From Lachnospiraceae bacterium (GTDB lineage Bacteria; Bacillota; Clostridia; Lachnospirales; Lachnospiraceae): 51,225 nt of DNA. Below the pieces are notes generated by a model that was not told the origin of the DNA, searched no databases, and worked only from the letters and a program-made list of their open reading frames with translations. Shown here in pieces: positions 1 through 7,362 of the stretch (position 1 is the first letter of the stretch; every line of letters starts with the position of its first letter). The translations under genes were made by a program, and so were the position numbers. The stretch is taken from the NCBI GenBank assembly GCA_017552715.1, contig JAFZOW010000050.1, positions 1 to 51,225 on the forward strand. The letters run 5' to 3'.

Positions 1-248
1 AGATACTGGCAATCCGGGAACAGATCGACAATATTTGACGGAAGCGTTGGCGGGATGTAAGATAATAATCAAATCTGGTTAGAATCATCTATCCTTGGAT
101 CAATCTCATTCCTGTCAACTGACGATTCCTTTACGCCATCCCGGGCTTTCACAAGCTTGTAGCCGGCATGGGGGTATGGTATGATGATATCAGAGTCCGG
201 ACTCATGGATCCGGGAATATATAAACACCGTATTGAGGTAAACGGAAG
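1..248. other. Left-edge intergenic region with possible end of an upstream gene
   Basis: No complete gene is visible. A short open frame entering from the left edge ends at TGA 36-38 (reads ILAIREQIDNI) and could be the C-terminus of an upstream protein, but two other frames are open for a similar distance, so this is weak. The rest is a non-coding approach to the barnase-type gene, with its promoter at 157-185. Confidence 0.3.
157..185 (+). promoter_or_regulatory. Sigma-A-type promoter of the barnase/barstar operon
   Basis: TTGTAG (157-162), a 17-bp spacer and TATGAT (180-185). Transcription would start near 192, leaving a leader of about 57 nt. The perfect 10-bp palindrome ACAAGCTTGT (151-160) overlaps the -35 element and could be an operator; that is inference. 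Confidence 0.55.
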
Positions 249-923
249 ATGAAGGGCAAGAAGAAATGGAGAATGATCCTTACCATAGTCTTTGCTGCAT
301 TGTTCCTTTTGTGGCTGGTAAGCGATCTGCGGAAGGAAAAAGAAGATGGTGCTGCCGGTACGCAGGAGCAGTATGCGGAAGCGTTTACACCGACCGATGC
401 ACCTACCGCAGAAGCAAAGACAACGCCCACACCGACCGAGGCGCCGACCGCAGAAGTGACGGAAACGCCTACACCGACCGAGGCGCCGACCGCAGAAGTG
501 ACGGAAACACCTACACCGGCCGAAGCGCCGACTGTGGAAGCGACGGCGACGCCCACACCGACTGAAGCGCCGACAGCAGAGGCGGAAGCTTTATTGGATC
601 CGGATGGAAGCTATTGCAGCAAGGAGGATGTGGCTCTGTATCTGTATACTTATCACCGGCTGCCTTCCAATTACATAACGAAGAAAGAGGCGGAAAAGCT
701 GGGCTGGAGCGGCGGAAGCCTGGAACCCTACGCACCGGGAAAATGTATCGGCGGAGACCGCTTCGGAAACTACGAAGGAGTGCTGCCGGACGGGGATTAC
801 CGGGAGTGTGATATCGATACCCTGGGAAAGAAACGGGGGCAAAAACGTATCGTTTATGATCTGACGGACTGGGATATTTACTATACCGGGGATCATTACG
901 AGAGCTTTACGCAGCTATACTGA
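249..923 (+). CDS. Membrane-tethered barnase-type ribonuclease
   Basis: Guanyl-preferring RNase of the barnase (N1/T1, microbial RNase) family. Residues 8-25 form one hydrophobic segment after a Lys/Arg-rich N-terminus with no clear cleavage site, so it looks like a membrane anchor. Residues about 47-114 are a Pro/Thr/Glu/Ala linker made of 14-residue repeats. The C-terminal domain (about 115-224) aligns with barnase: YHRLPSNYITK, GWSGGS, APGKCIGGD, and DHYESFT at the end. Catalytic equivalents are all present: K145 (barnase K27), E186 (E73), R200 (R87) and H216 (H102). An intact active site predicts a working nuclease outside the membrane. The barstar gene follows 23 bases downstream. GAGG at 235-238 is the likely ribosome site. 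Classical barnase is secreted freely; tethering on a repeat linker is the unusual part. Confidence 0.9.
   Translation: MKGKKKWRMILTIVFAALFLLWLVSDLRKEKEDGAAGTQEQYAEAFTPTDAPTAEAKTTPTPTEAPTAEVTETPTPTEAPTAEVTETPTPAEAPTVEATATPTPTEAPTAEAEALLDPDGSYCSKEDVALYLYTYHRLPSNYITKKEAEKLGWSGGSLEPYAPGKCIGGDRFGNYEGVLPDGDYRECDIDTLGKKRGQKRIVYDLTDWDIYYTGDHYESFTQLY
426..590 (+). repeat. 42-bp in-frame tandem repeat encoding the PTPTEAPT linker
   Basis: Units begin at 426, 468, 510 and 552, exactly 42 bp apart. Units 1 and 2 are nearly identical; units 3 and 4 are diverged and unit 4 is slightly short. Each full unit encodes 14 residues of a Pro/Thr/Glu stalk. The period keeps frame, so copy-number change would lengthen or shorten the tether without disrupting the RNase domain. 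Confidence 0.9.
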
Positions 924-946
924 TGAACTTTGCGGAAGGAGCGCTT

Positions 947-1225
947 ATGGAGATCCTGCTGGACCTGGAGAATATATGCAGCGCAGATGAATTTTATGAG
1001 CTGCTGGGAGAGAATATGGCTCTGCCGGCTTATTTTGGCAGAAATCTGGATGCCCTGCATGATGTGCTGGGAGATATCACAAAGGAAACGCGGATCCGTA
1101 TCATACACACGGACGGGGTATCCGTGATGATGCCGAAGTTTTTCCGGGGACTCAGGCGTCTTGCTGCAGATATTCATGAAGAGAACGAACACGTCTGTAT
1201 AGTGCTGGAGGATGATCTTTCATGA
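947..1225 (+). CDS. Barstar-family RNase inhibitor
   Basis: Cytoplasmic inhibitor that would bind and block the neighbouring barnase-type enzyme before export. I choose ATG 947 because GGAAGGAG lies just upstream at good spacing; an earlier ATG at 923 overlaps the RNase stop codon but has no ribosome site. From 947 the protein is 92 residues (barstar is 90) and aligns in register: LPAYFGRNLDALHDVL matches barstar LPEYYGENLDALWDCL, putting N33, D35 and D39, which contact the barnase active site, at the same numbers. Barstar W38 is replaced by His. The gene ends in a 4-base ATGA overlap with the next gene, implying translational coupling. Confidence 0.9.
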   Translation: MEILLDLENICSADEFYELLGENMALPAYFGRNLDALHDVLGDITKETRIRIIHTDGVSVMMPKFFRGLRRLAADIHEENEHVCIVLEDDLS

Positions 1226-1923
1226 AGTATAAGTATGACAAGCGGATACGTCGCAGGCTCTTTGTTGCCTCCGTCAGTCTGGCGTGCCTGGCGTTTATTT
1301 CTGCCCTGCTCCTGCTTGCCGAATCCCTGGCACCCTATGCTTATCTGCTCCTGGTATTTCTCATACCTGTCGACATCTGTTGCTGGGCAGGCTGGGTGGA
1401 CAGCCTGCAGTATATCCGCCGTCTGGGAAAGTGGGGGATCGAAGTTCCCGAGGTTAAGGGGGATCAGCTGATCCCGCCGCCGCTTGCGACGGAGCTGCCG
1501 GAGGATGGAGAGGTCTGCACACACAGCGTGATCCTGGCAGGCCTTGCCTGGGCGGTCTGTGCAGGGATCGTTATATGGGCTTTTTTGCACGTGCGACATT
1601 TTGCACCTTTGGGCATAGGGGCGGATGCCCGCTTTGCCGCAGCGATCTTCGGTGTACCGCTTTTTGCTGCCTGGATGATCGGGGGGCTGGTATATTTCCG
1701 TCAGCGTCTGAACAGCCTGTACAGGGATGAGGCGGATCCCCTTACTTTTAAAAAAGTACGTACACGTTTTGTGAGCGGCTGTGTGACCATATCGATCTGC
1801 CTGCTCATCACGTGTTTTTTACTGCATTCCGCAAGGACCATGAGTGATTATATCTATAAATCCCGGCTGCAGGCCGTATGGGAGGATGACTGGCGCTCCC
1901 ATGTCGGGGAGCCGCTGCCCTAG
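1222..1923 (+). CDS. Five-helix membrane protein, function unknown
   Basis: A 233-residue protein I do not recognise. Hydrophobic segments at about 13-35, 39-58, 103-124, 138-158 and 188-205 suggest five membrane helices. The N-terminus is strongly basic (KYKYDKRIRRR), a soluble stretch lies at about 65-100, and the short C-terminal tail is polar. Its ATG overlaps the barstar stop (ATGA), so it is the third gene of that operon. This could tie it to handling of the tethered RNase (immunity or placement) or be a simple operon passenger; the sequence does not decide. No catalytic motif is visible. Confidence 0.6.
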   Translation: MKYKYDKRIRRRLFVASVSLACLAFISALLLLAESLAPYAYLLLVFLIPVDICCWAGWVDSLQYIRRLGKWGIEVPEVKGDQLIPPPLATELPEDGEVCTHSVILAGLAWAVCAGIVIWAFLHVRHFAPLGIGADARFAAAIFGVPLFAAWMIGGLVYFRQRLNSLYRDEADPLTFKKVRTRFVSGCVTISICLLITCFLLHSARTMSDYIYKSRLQAVWEDDWRSHVGEPLP

Positions 1924-1932
1924 TCCCGTCTC

Positions 1933-1961
1933 TTGTGAAATCCCCCGTTTTGTGCTAAAGT
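1933..1961 (+). promoter_or_regulatory. Promoter of purB
   Basis: TTGTGA (1933-1938), 17-bp spacer, TAAAGT (1956-1961). The leader to ATG 2004 is about 36 nt and carries AGGAGG at 1991-1996. No purine riboswitch would fit in so short a leader. Confidence 0.55.
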
Positions 1962-2003
1962 GGAGAAGTTTGGAACAGCAATATATCAGCAGGAGGTATT
2001 CCC

Positions 2004-3440
2004 ATGGCAACAGACATTTATCAGAGCCCGCTCTCGGAGCGCTACGCCAGTAAGGACATGCAGTATATCTTTTCGCAGGACATGAAGTTCAGGACCTGGC
2101 GGAAACTCTGGATCGCCCTGGCCGAGACGGAGATGGAGCTGGGGCTTGAGCAGATCACCCCGGAGATGATCGAAGAACTGAAGGCCCATGCCGAAGATAT
2201 CAACTATGAAGATGCTAAAGCGCGCGAAAAAGAAGTGCGGCATGATGTGATGAGCCATGTTTACGCCTATGGACTGCAGTGCCCGAAGGCCAAGGGCATC
2301 ATCCATCTGGGTGCTACGTCCTGCTATGTGGGGGATAATACGGATATCATCGTGATGCGTGAAGCTCTGAAGCTGGTGCGCCGTAAGCTGATCTGTACCA
2401 TAGATGAGCTGGCAAAGTTCGCGGAGCAGTACAAAGCCCTGCCGACCCTTGCATTTACTCATTTTCAGCCGGCCCAGCCCACTACCGTGGGTAAGAGGGC
2501 TACCCTGTGGATCAATGAATTCATGATGGATCTGGAGGATCTGGACTATATCGCAGCTTCGCTTAAGCTTCTGGGATCCAAGGGGACTACCGGTACCCAG
2601 GCCAGCTTCCGCGAGCTCTTTAATGACGATGACGAGACCATCGATAAGATCGATCCCATGATCGCGGAGAAGATGGGCTTTGGGGCCTGCTATCCCGTAT
2701 CGGGACAGACCTATTCCCGTAAGGTGGATACCAGGGTATTGAACATCCTGGCCGGTATCGCGGCCTCCGCTCACAAGATGAGCAATGATATCCGCCTGCT
2801 GCAGCACTTAAAAGAGGTGGAGGAACCTTTCGAGAAATCCCAGATCGGATCCTCGGCCATGGCCTATAAGCGGAATCCCATGCGCAGCGAGCGTATCGCT
2901 TCCCTTTCCCGTTATGTGATCATCGATGCCCTGAACCCGGCCATCACTTCGGCTACCCAGTGGTTCGAGCGTACCCTGGACGATTCCGCCAATAAGCGTA
3001 TCTCCATTGCGGAAGCGTTTCTGGCAACGGACGGTATACTGGAGCTTTGCCTGAATGTGGTGGACGGCCTGGTAGTGAACGATAAGGTCATAGAGAAGCA
3101 TCTCTTAAGCGAGCTGCCCTTCATGGCTACGGAAAACATCATGATGGATGCCGTGAAGGCCGGAGGCGACCGTCAGGAGATGCACGAAGAGATCCGTACC
3201 CTTTCCATGGAGGCCGGGAAGCATGTGAAGCAGGAAGGCAGGGAAAACGACCTGCTGGATCTGATAGCGGCAGATCCCAAGTTCGGCTTAAGCCGTGCAG
3301 AACTGGATGAGAAGATGAAGCCCGCTGATTATGTGGGCCGCGCTCCCAGACAGGTGGAAGTATATCTGCGTGATTTTGTGAAGCCCCTGCTGGCAGAGAA
3401 TAAGGAGCTGCTGGGGGCCACCGGGGAAGTGAATGTCTGA
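2004..3440 (+). CDS. purB: Adenylosuccinate lyase
   Basis: Catalyses two beta-eliminations of fumarate: SAICAR to AICAR in IMP synthesis, and adenylosuccinate to AMP. The 478-residue length is typical for the family. It carries the fumarase/aspartase-superfamily signature SSAMAYKRNPMRSERI at about residues 284-299, the flexible loop with the catalytic serine, and the early conserved stretch HDVMSHVYAYG. AGGAGG (1991-1996) lies 7 bases before ATG 2004. A GH10 xylanase gene follows with a 35-base gap and no terminator, so the two may be read together. purA, the other enzyme of the IMP-to-AMP branch, lies 1.6 kb downstream with its own promoter. Confidence 0.97.
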   Translation: MATDIYQSPLSERYASKDMQYIFSQDMKFRTWRKLWIALAETEMELGLEQITPEMIEELKAHAEDINYEDAKAREKEVRHDVMSHVYAYGLQCPKAKGIIHLGATSCYVGDNTDIIVMREALKLVRRKLICTIDELAKFAEQYKALPTLAFTHFQPAQPTTVGKRATLWINEFMMDLEDLDYIAASLKLLGSKGTTGTQASFRELFNDDDETIDKIDPMIAEKMGFGACYPVSGQTYSRKVDTRVLNILAGIAASAHKMSNDIRLLQHLKEVEEPFEKSQIGSSAMAYKRNPMRSERIASLSRYVIIDALNPAITSATQWFERTLDDSANKRISIAEAFLATDGILELCLNVVDGLVVNDKVIEKHLLSELPFMATENIMMDAVKAGGDRQEMHEEIRTLSMEAGKHVKQEGRENDLLDLIAADPKFGLSRAELDEKMKPADYVGRAPRQVEVYLRDFVKPLLAENKELLGATGEVNV

Positions 3441-3475
3441 GAAAAGTCTGATCCATGTTTAACGGAGGTGGAAGC

Positions 3476-4906
3476 TTGTTCCGGAAAGAAATATTAAAAA
3501 GAGGGATCTGTCTTCTGGCAGGATTATCGATACTGGCTGCCTGCGGGCAGAAAGATCCGCAGCCGCAGCCTGCGGAACCGACGCCGGGTGCCGTGGTTTC
3601 GGAAGATGAAGCGGAGGAGCCGGTACCCTCGGAGGGGGAACAGCCTGCTGTGACGGAGGATGAAAACCCGGATGAGGGGACGGAAGCGGAGCAGAGCGGA
3701 GAGGTGCCGATCCTCAGGGATGCGGTGCGCAGCAAGCTTGGGGGCTTTGCGGGCTGTGCCGTGACCGGAAGTGAAGTGGACGATCCCAAGGTCTGGGAGA
3801 TCGTCACCACTCATTTTGAAGCCGTGACCCTGGGGAATGAACTGAAGCCCGACGCTCTGGTGGGCTACAGTGTCACATACTGTCCGGGAACGGAGACCGC
3901 GGAACTGAACGGGGAGACCCTGATCGTTCCGAAGCTGGATCATTCCAGGGCGGACAAGATCCTGGACAAGATCCTTAACTGGAACGAGGAGCATCCCGAC
4001 CGGAAGCTTATGGTCCGGGGCCATGTGCTGGTATGGCATTCCCAGACGCCGGAATGGTTCTTTCACGTGGATTACGACAAGAGCAAGCCCTATGTGAGCG
4101 CTGCGGAGATGGACAAGCGGCTCGAGTGGTACATACGGGAGGTCCTGACGTATTATACCGGCGAGAACAGCCGTTATAAGGATCTCTTTTACGGCTGGGA
4201 TGTGGTGAACGAAGCTGTCAGTGACGGGACGGGGAGCTACCGCGGGGATGCGGAGAATCCGGGAGAATCCCTGAATGAGGACCGGCACGGGAGCAATTCC
4301 AGCTGGTGGCATGTGTATCAGAGCAATCAGTACATCATCAATGCCTTCAAGTATGCCAATAAATATGCGCCTGCCGATCTGGAACTGTATTACAATGATT
4401 ATAATGAGTGCAATTCGAATAAGCGGAAAGGTATCTGCGAACTGCTGAAAGCCGTAAAGGAAGCGGAAGGTGCTCCCGGTGAAGGGACCCGGATCAGTGC
4501 TATGGGGATGCAGGGGCACTACGGGATGGAGGATCCCAGCTCCACTTCGATCTCGGAATCCATCAAAGAGTATTCGAAGATCGTCGGGAAGGTGCAGTTC
4601 ACCGAAATGGATATCAGTGCAAGCAGTGCTTATGACGGCACGGCGGCTTCCGCGGAAGAGGAGAATGAAAGACTGCGCCTGCGATATAACATGATCTATT
4701 ACACGATCAATAACGCCAATGCGGAAGAAGGCGTGGAAGTGTCCGGGATCAATTTCTGGGGGACCGTGGACCAGTATTCCTGGCTGCAGTTCCGCTCCAA
4801 TGTGGGAGGCGGCAGCAGGACGGGGCTTCCCCAGATGCCGCTGCTCTTCGGGGAGGATTATCAGCCAAAGCCCTGCTTCTACATGTTTGCGGATCCGAAG
4901 TACTGA
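3476..4906 (+). CDS. GH10 endo-1,4-beta-xylanase, lipoprotein
   Basis: Secreted xylan-cleaving enzyme anchored by lipid. I prefer TTG 3476 because GGAGGTGG (3464-3471) sits just upstream; the in-frame ATG 3455 precedes that site. From TTG the signal peptide ends in lipobox LAAC with Cys23, followed by an acidic Pro/Glu spacer (about 24-75). The GH10 barrel shows VLVWHSQTPEWFF, the acid/base region WDVVNEAVSD (E246) and the nucleophile region QFTEMDIS (E377), plus the late INFWGTVD motif. No carbohydrate-binding module is seen (476 residues in all). It sits between purB and purA, an unexpected place for a polysaccharide hydrolase, and points to a fibre-degrading gut or rumen lifestyle. Confidence 0.93.
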   Translation: MFRKEILKRGICLLAGLSILAACGQKDPQPQPAEPTPGAVVSEDEAEEPVPSEGEQPAVTEDENPDEGTEAEQSGEVPILRDAVRSKLGGFAGCAVTGSEVDDPKVWEIVTTHFEAVTLGNELKPDALVGYSVTYCPGTETAELNGETLIVPKLDHSRADKILDKILNWNEEHPDRKLMVRGHVLVWHSQTPEWFFHVDYDKSKPYVSAAEMDKRLEWYIREVLTYYTGENSRYKDLFYGWDVVNEAVSDGTGSYRGDAENPGESLNEDRHGSNSSWWHVYQSNQYIINAFKYANKYAPADLELYYNDYNECNSNKRKGICELLKAVKEAEGAPGEGTRISAMGMQGHYGMEDPSSTSISESIKEYSKIVGKVQFTEMDISASSAYDGTAASAEEENERLRLRYNMIYYTINNANAEEGVEVSGINFWGTVDQYSWLQFRSNVGGGSRTGLPQMPLLFGEDYQPKPCFYMFADPKY

Positions 4907-4940
4907 GGCGTTTGCCTGCGGCGGGATCTTAAAAAAGTGT

Positions 4941-4969
4941 TTTACTTATGCAGGTATTTCGGATATAAT
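4941..4969 (+). promoter_or_regulatory. Promoter of purA
   Basis: TTTACT (4941-4946), 17-bp spacer, TATAAT (4964-4969). The leader of about 65 nt ends in AAAGGAGAG before ATG 5041. Confidence 0.6.
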
Positions 4970-5040
4970 ATATGCGTTGCGTTTATCGGCAGCGGGGCCT
5001 TTCCGGGGAGACGGAGAGGCGTGCAGAAAAGGAGAGAGTT

Positions 5041-6336
5041 ATGGTCAAAGCGGTCGTAGGAGCCAACTGGGGCGATGAAGGCAAAGGCAAGATCACGGAT
5101 ATGCTGGCTGAAAATGCGGACGTGGTCGTGCGTTTTCAGGGCGGAGCCAATGCCGGACATACCATCAAGAATAAATACGGGAAGTTTGCACTGCATACAC
5201 TGCCTTCCGGAGTGTTTTATGATCATACCACTTCGGTGATCGGTAACGGCGTGGCGCTGAATGTACCGAAGTTCTTTGAGGAGCTTAAATCCGTTACGGA
5301 CCGGGGGGTGCCCGCACCGAAGATCATGATCAGTGACCGGGCCCAGATGGTGATGCCCTATCATATCGCTTTTGATGAATATGAAGAAGAGCGTCTGAAG
5401 GGTGCCGCCTTCGGTTCCACGAAATCCGGTATCGCACCCTTTTATTCAGACAAATTTGCCAAGACCGGTTTCCAGGTCAATGAGCTTTTTGACGAAGAGG
5501 AGCTGAAAAAGAAGATCGAGCGTGTGATCGTTCAGAAGAACGTCCTGCTGGAGCATCTTTATCATAAGCCTGCCCTGAAGGCGGAGGAAATCTTTGCCAC
5601 CCTCATGGAATATAAGAAGATGGTGGAACCCTATGTGGGAGATGTTTCCGCTTTCCTGAACAGGATGCTTAAGGACGGGAAGACCGTGCTGCTGGAAGGG
5701 CAGCTGGGAACCCTTAAGGATACGGACCACGGCATCTATCCCATGGTGACCAGTTCCAATACCATCGCAGCCTACGGGGCTGTCGGAGCCGGTGTTCCGC
5801 CCTACGAGATCAAACAGATCGTTACGGTCTGCAAGGCTTATTCTTCCGCTGTGGGCGGTGGTGAGTTCGTTTCCGAGATCTTCGGCGATGAAGCGGAGGA
5901 GCTCAGGAGACGAGGCGGTGACGGCGGAGAGTACGGTGCTACCACCGGACGTCCCAGACGAGTGGGCTGGTTTGACTGCGTAGCTTCCAGATACGGCTGC
6001 CGTCTGCAGGGGACCACGGATGTGGCCTTCACGGTCATCGATGTACTGGGCTATCTGGACGAGATCCCCGTCTGTGTGGCTTACGAACTGGACGGTGAGG
6101 AGACGGCGGACTTCCCCGTGACCTGGAAGTTAAAGCACTGCAAGCCGGTATGGAAGACCCTGCCGGGCTGGAAGTGCGATATCTCCGGGATCCGTAAGTA
6201 CGAGGAGCTGCCGGAGAACTGCAGGAAGTATATCGAGTTCGTGGAGGAGCAGATCGGCTATCCCATCACCATGATCTCCAACGGACCGTCCCGGGAAGAT
6301 ATCATCTACCGTCAGAGTTCGCTTCGCAAATCCTGA
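5041..6336 (+). CDS. purA: Adenylosuccinate synthetase
   Basis: Condenses IMP with aspartate using GTP to give adenylosuccinate, the first committed step to AMP. The start at ATG 5041 follows AAAGGAGAG and gives the family N-terminus VGANWGDEGKGK, whose GDEGKGK is the GTP-binding loop with the catalytic Asp. An in-frame earlier start at 4972 would lie almost on the -10 element and is rejected. Other family motifs are QGGANAGHTI, EGQLGTLKDTDHGIYP and TTGRPRRVGWFD. Length 431, as usual. purB and purA flank the xylanase. Confidence 0.97.
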   Translation: MVKAVVGANWGDEGKGKITDMLAENADVVVRFQGGANAGHTIKNKYGKFALHTLPSGVFYDHTTSVIGNGVALNVPKFFEELKSVTDRGVPAPKIMISDRAQMVMPYHIAFDEYEEERLKGAAFGSTKSGIAPFYSDKFAKTGFQVNELFDEEELKKKIERVIVQKNVLLEHLYHKPALKAEEIFATLMEYKKMVEPYVGDVSAFLNRMLKDGKTVLLEGQLGTLKDTDHGIYPMVTSSNTIAAYGAVGAGVPPYEIKQIVTVCKAYSSAVGGGEFVSEIFGDEAEELRRRGGDGGEYGATTGRPRRVGWFDCVASRYGCRLQGTTDVAFTVIDVLGYLDEIPVCVAYELDGEETADFPVTWKLKHCKPVWKTLPGWKCDISGIRKYEELPENCRKYIEFVEEQIGYPITMISNGPSREDIIYRQSSLRKS

Positions 6337-6460
6337 CGACAGATCACCGTAAAACTCGGGATTCGCAAGCCCTCTCCGCTCCGCTCCGGTCGTTGCCGAA
6401 CAAGCGCCACCGGCGCTTGGCAACCTCGCGGGATATTCTCTGCGCAGAGTTACTGAAAAA
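6337..6460. repeat. Intergenic palindromic segment between purA and the EamA gene
   Basis: This gap holds several inverted repeats and no ORF. CAAGCGCC/GGCGCTTG (around 6411-6420) forms an 8-bp stem with loop ACC, extended outward by GTTGC/GCAAC with a small bulge. CTCTGCGCAGAG (6438-6449) is a perfect 12-bp palindrome. A CTCCGCTCCGCTCC stretch precedes them. No T-run follows, so these are not normal terminators. They may be a small dispersed repeat. Confidence 0.5.
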
Positions 6461-7351
6461 ATGATATGGATATTGCTGACACTCTTCTACGGCCTTGTTA
6501 AGGGCCTCAGGGAGATCGTAAAAAAGAAAGCTTTGGAGAAAAGTACCGTAATGGAGGTACTTTTCTTTTATACCCTGGTAGGTTTTGTGATACTTCTTCC
6601 GGATATCGGGGAGGTCAGCCTCATCGGCGGGAAGATGTTCGCGGCGGTGGCCTTCAAGTCCTTTGTGATCTTTGTGGCCTGGCTCTGCGGCTTCCGGGCC
6701 ATTAAGGAGATCCCGGTAAGCCTGTACGGGCTGCTGGACTTATCCCGGGTGCTCTTTGCCATGCTGCTGGGTGTGCTGGTCCTTAAGGAAGTGCTGAGCG
6801 GCCTCCAGATCTTTGGAATGTGCCTGGTGGCTCTGGGACTGGTGGCGCTGCGCTTTGAAGACAGGGTTCATGAGCTGCTGGGGCGCAAGGCTCCCGAAAC
6901 GAAGGAAAAGAAGGAGGGACCGAAGGGAAGGCTCTGGCTCTTTGTGCTGCTTTCTTTTCTGTCGGCATTCCTGAATGCGGTATCGGGCACCATGGATAAG
7001 GTGCTCACAAAACAGATCAGCTCCGCAGACCTGCAGTTCTGGTATATGCTCTTTCTGCTGATCTTTTACACGGTCTATATCCTGCTGCGGAAGGTGAAGA
7101 TCGACTGGAAAAAGACCGTGAAGAACGGATGGATCTGGATCCTGAGCATCCTTTTCATCCTGGCGGACCGGGCGTTATTTATCGCCAACTCGATCCCGGA
7201 TTCCAGAGTGACGGTGATGACGCTCATCAAACAGTCCTGCTGCGTTGTTACCATACTGGGAGGCCGGCTGGTATTTAAAGAAAAAGGAATAGGCTTCAAG
7301 CTCTGCTGTGCAGCCGTGATCATCGCCGGCATCATGATCGGCGTAATCTGA
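6461..7351 (+). CDS. EamA/DMT-superfamily permease
   Basis: A 296-residue inner-membrane protein with about ten hydrophobic segments in two similar halves, each an EamA domain (roughly 3-130 and 155-295), separated by a charged loop (about 134-154, RKAPETKEKKEGPKGR). The family exports or exchanges small metabolites; the substrate cannot be read. ATG 6461 begins the first membrane helix directly, so it is a sensible start, but no clear ribosome site precedes it. An inverted repeat lies in the early coding region (6538-6565). pcrA follows 11 bases downstream. Confidence 0.8.
   Translation: MIWILLTLFYGLVKGLREIVKKKALEKSTVMEVLFFYTLVGFVILLPDIGEVSLIGGKMFAAVAFKSFVIFVAWLCGFRAIKEIPVSLYGLLDLSRVLFAMLLGVLVLKEVLSGLQIFGMCLVALGLVALRFEDRVHELLGRKAPETKEKKEGPKGRLWLFVLLSFLSAFLNAVSGTMDKVLTKQISSADLQFWYMLFLLIFYTVYILLRKVKIDWKKTVKNGWIWILSILFILADRALFIANSIPDSRVTVMTLIKQSCCVVTILGGRLVFKEKGIGFKLCCAAVIIAGIMIGVI
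6538..6570 (+). promoter_or_regulatory. Terminator-like hairpin inside the EamA coding region
   Basis: GAAAAGTACC (6538-6547) and GGTACTTTTC (6556-6565) form a perfect 10-bp stem with an 8-base loop, followed by TTTT. It lies about 80 bases after the start codon. The geometry resembles an intrinsic terminator or attenuator, though the stem is AT-rich and it may be chance. Confidence 0.35.
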
Positions 7352-7362
7352 AAGGAAAGACT

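Noticed and set aside
426-590. CRISPR-like array
   Set aside because: The repeats are contiguous, in frame and code for a Pro/Thr linker; there are no spacers.
923-946. Barstar start at ATG 923, overlapping the RNase stop
   Set aside because: No ribosome site there; GGAAGGAG fits ATG 947, and the barstar numbering then aligns exactly.
4972-5040. N-terminal extension of PurA from 4972
   Set aside because: It begins 3 bases after the -10 element, lacks a ribosome site, and adds residues absent from the family.
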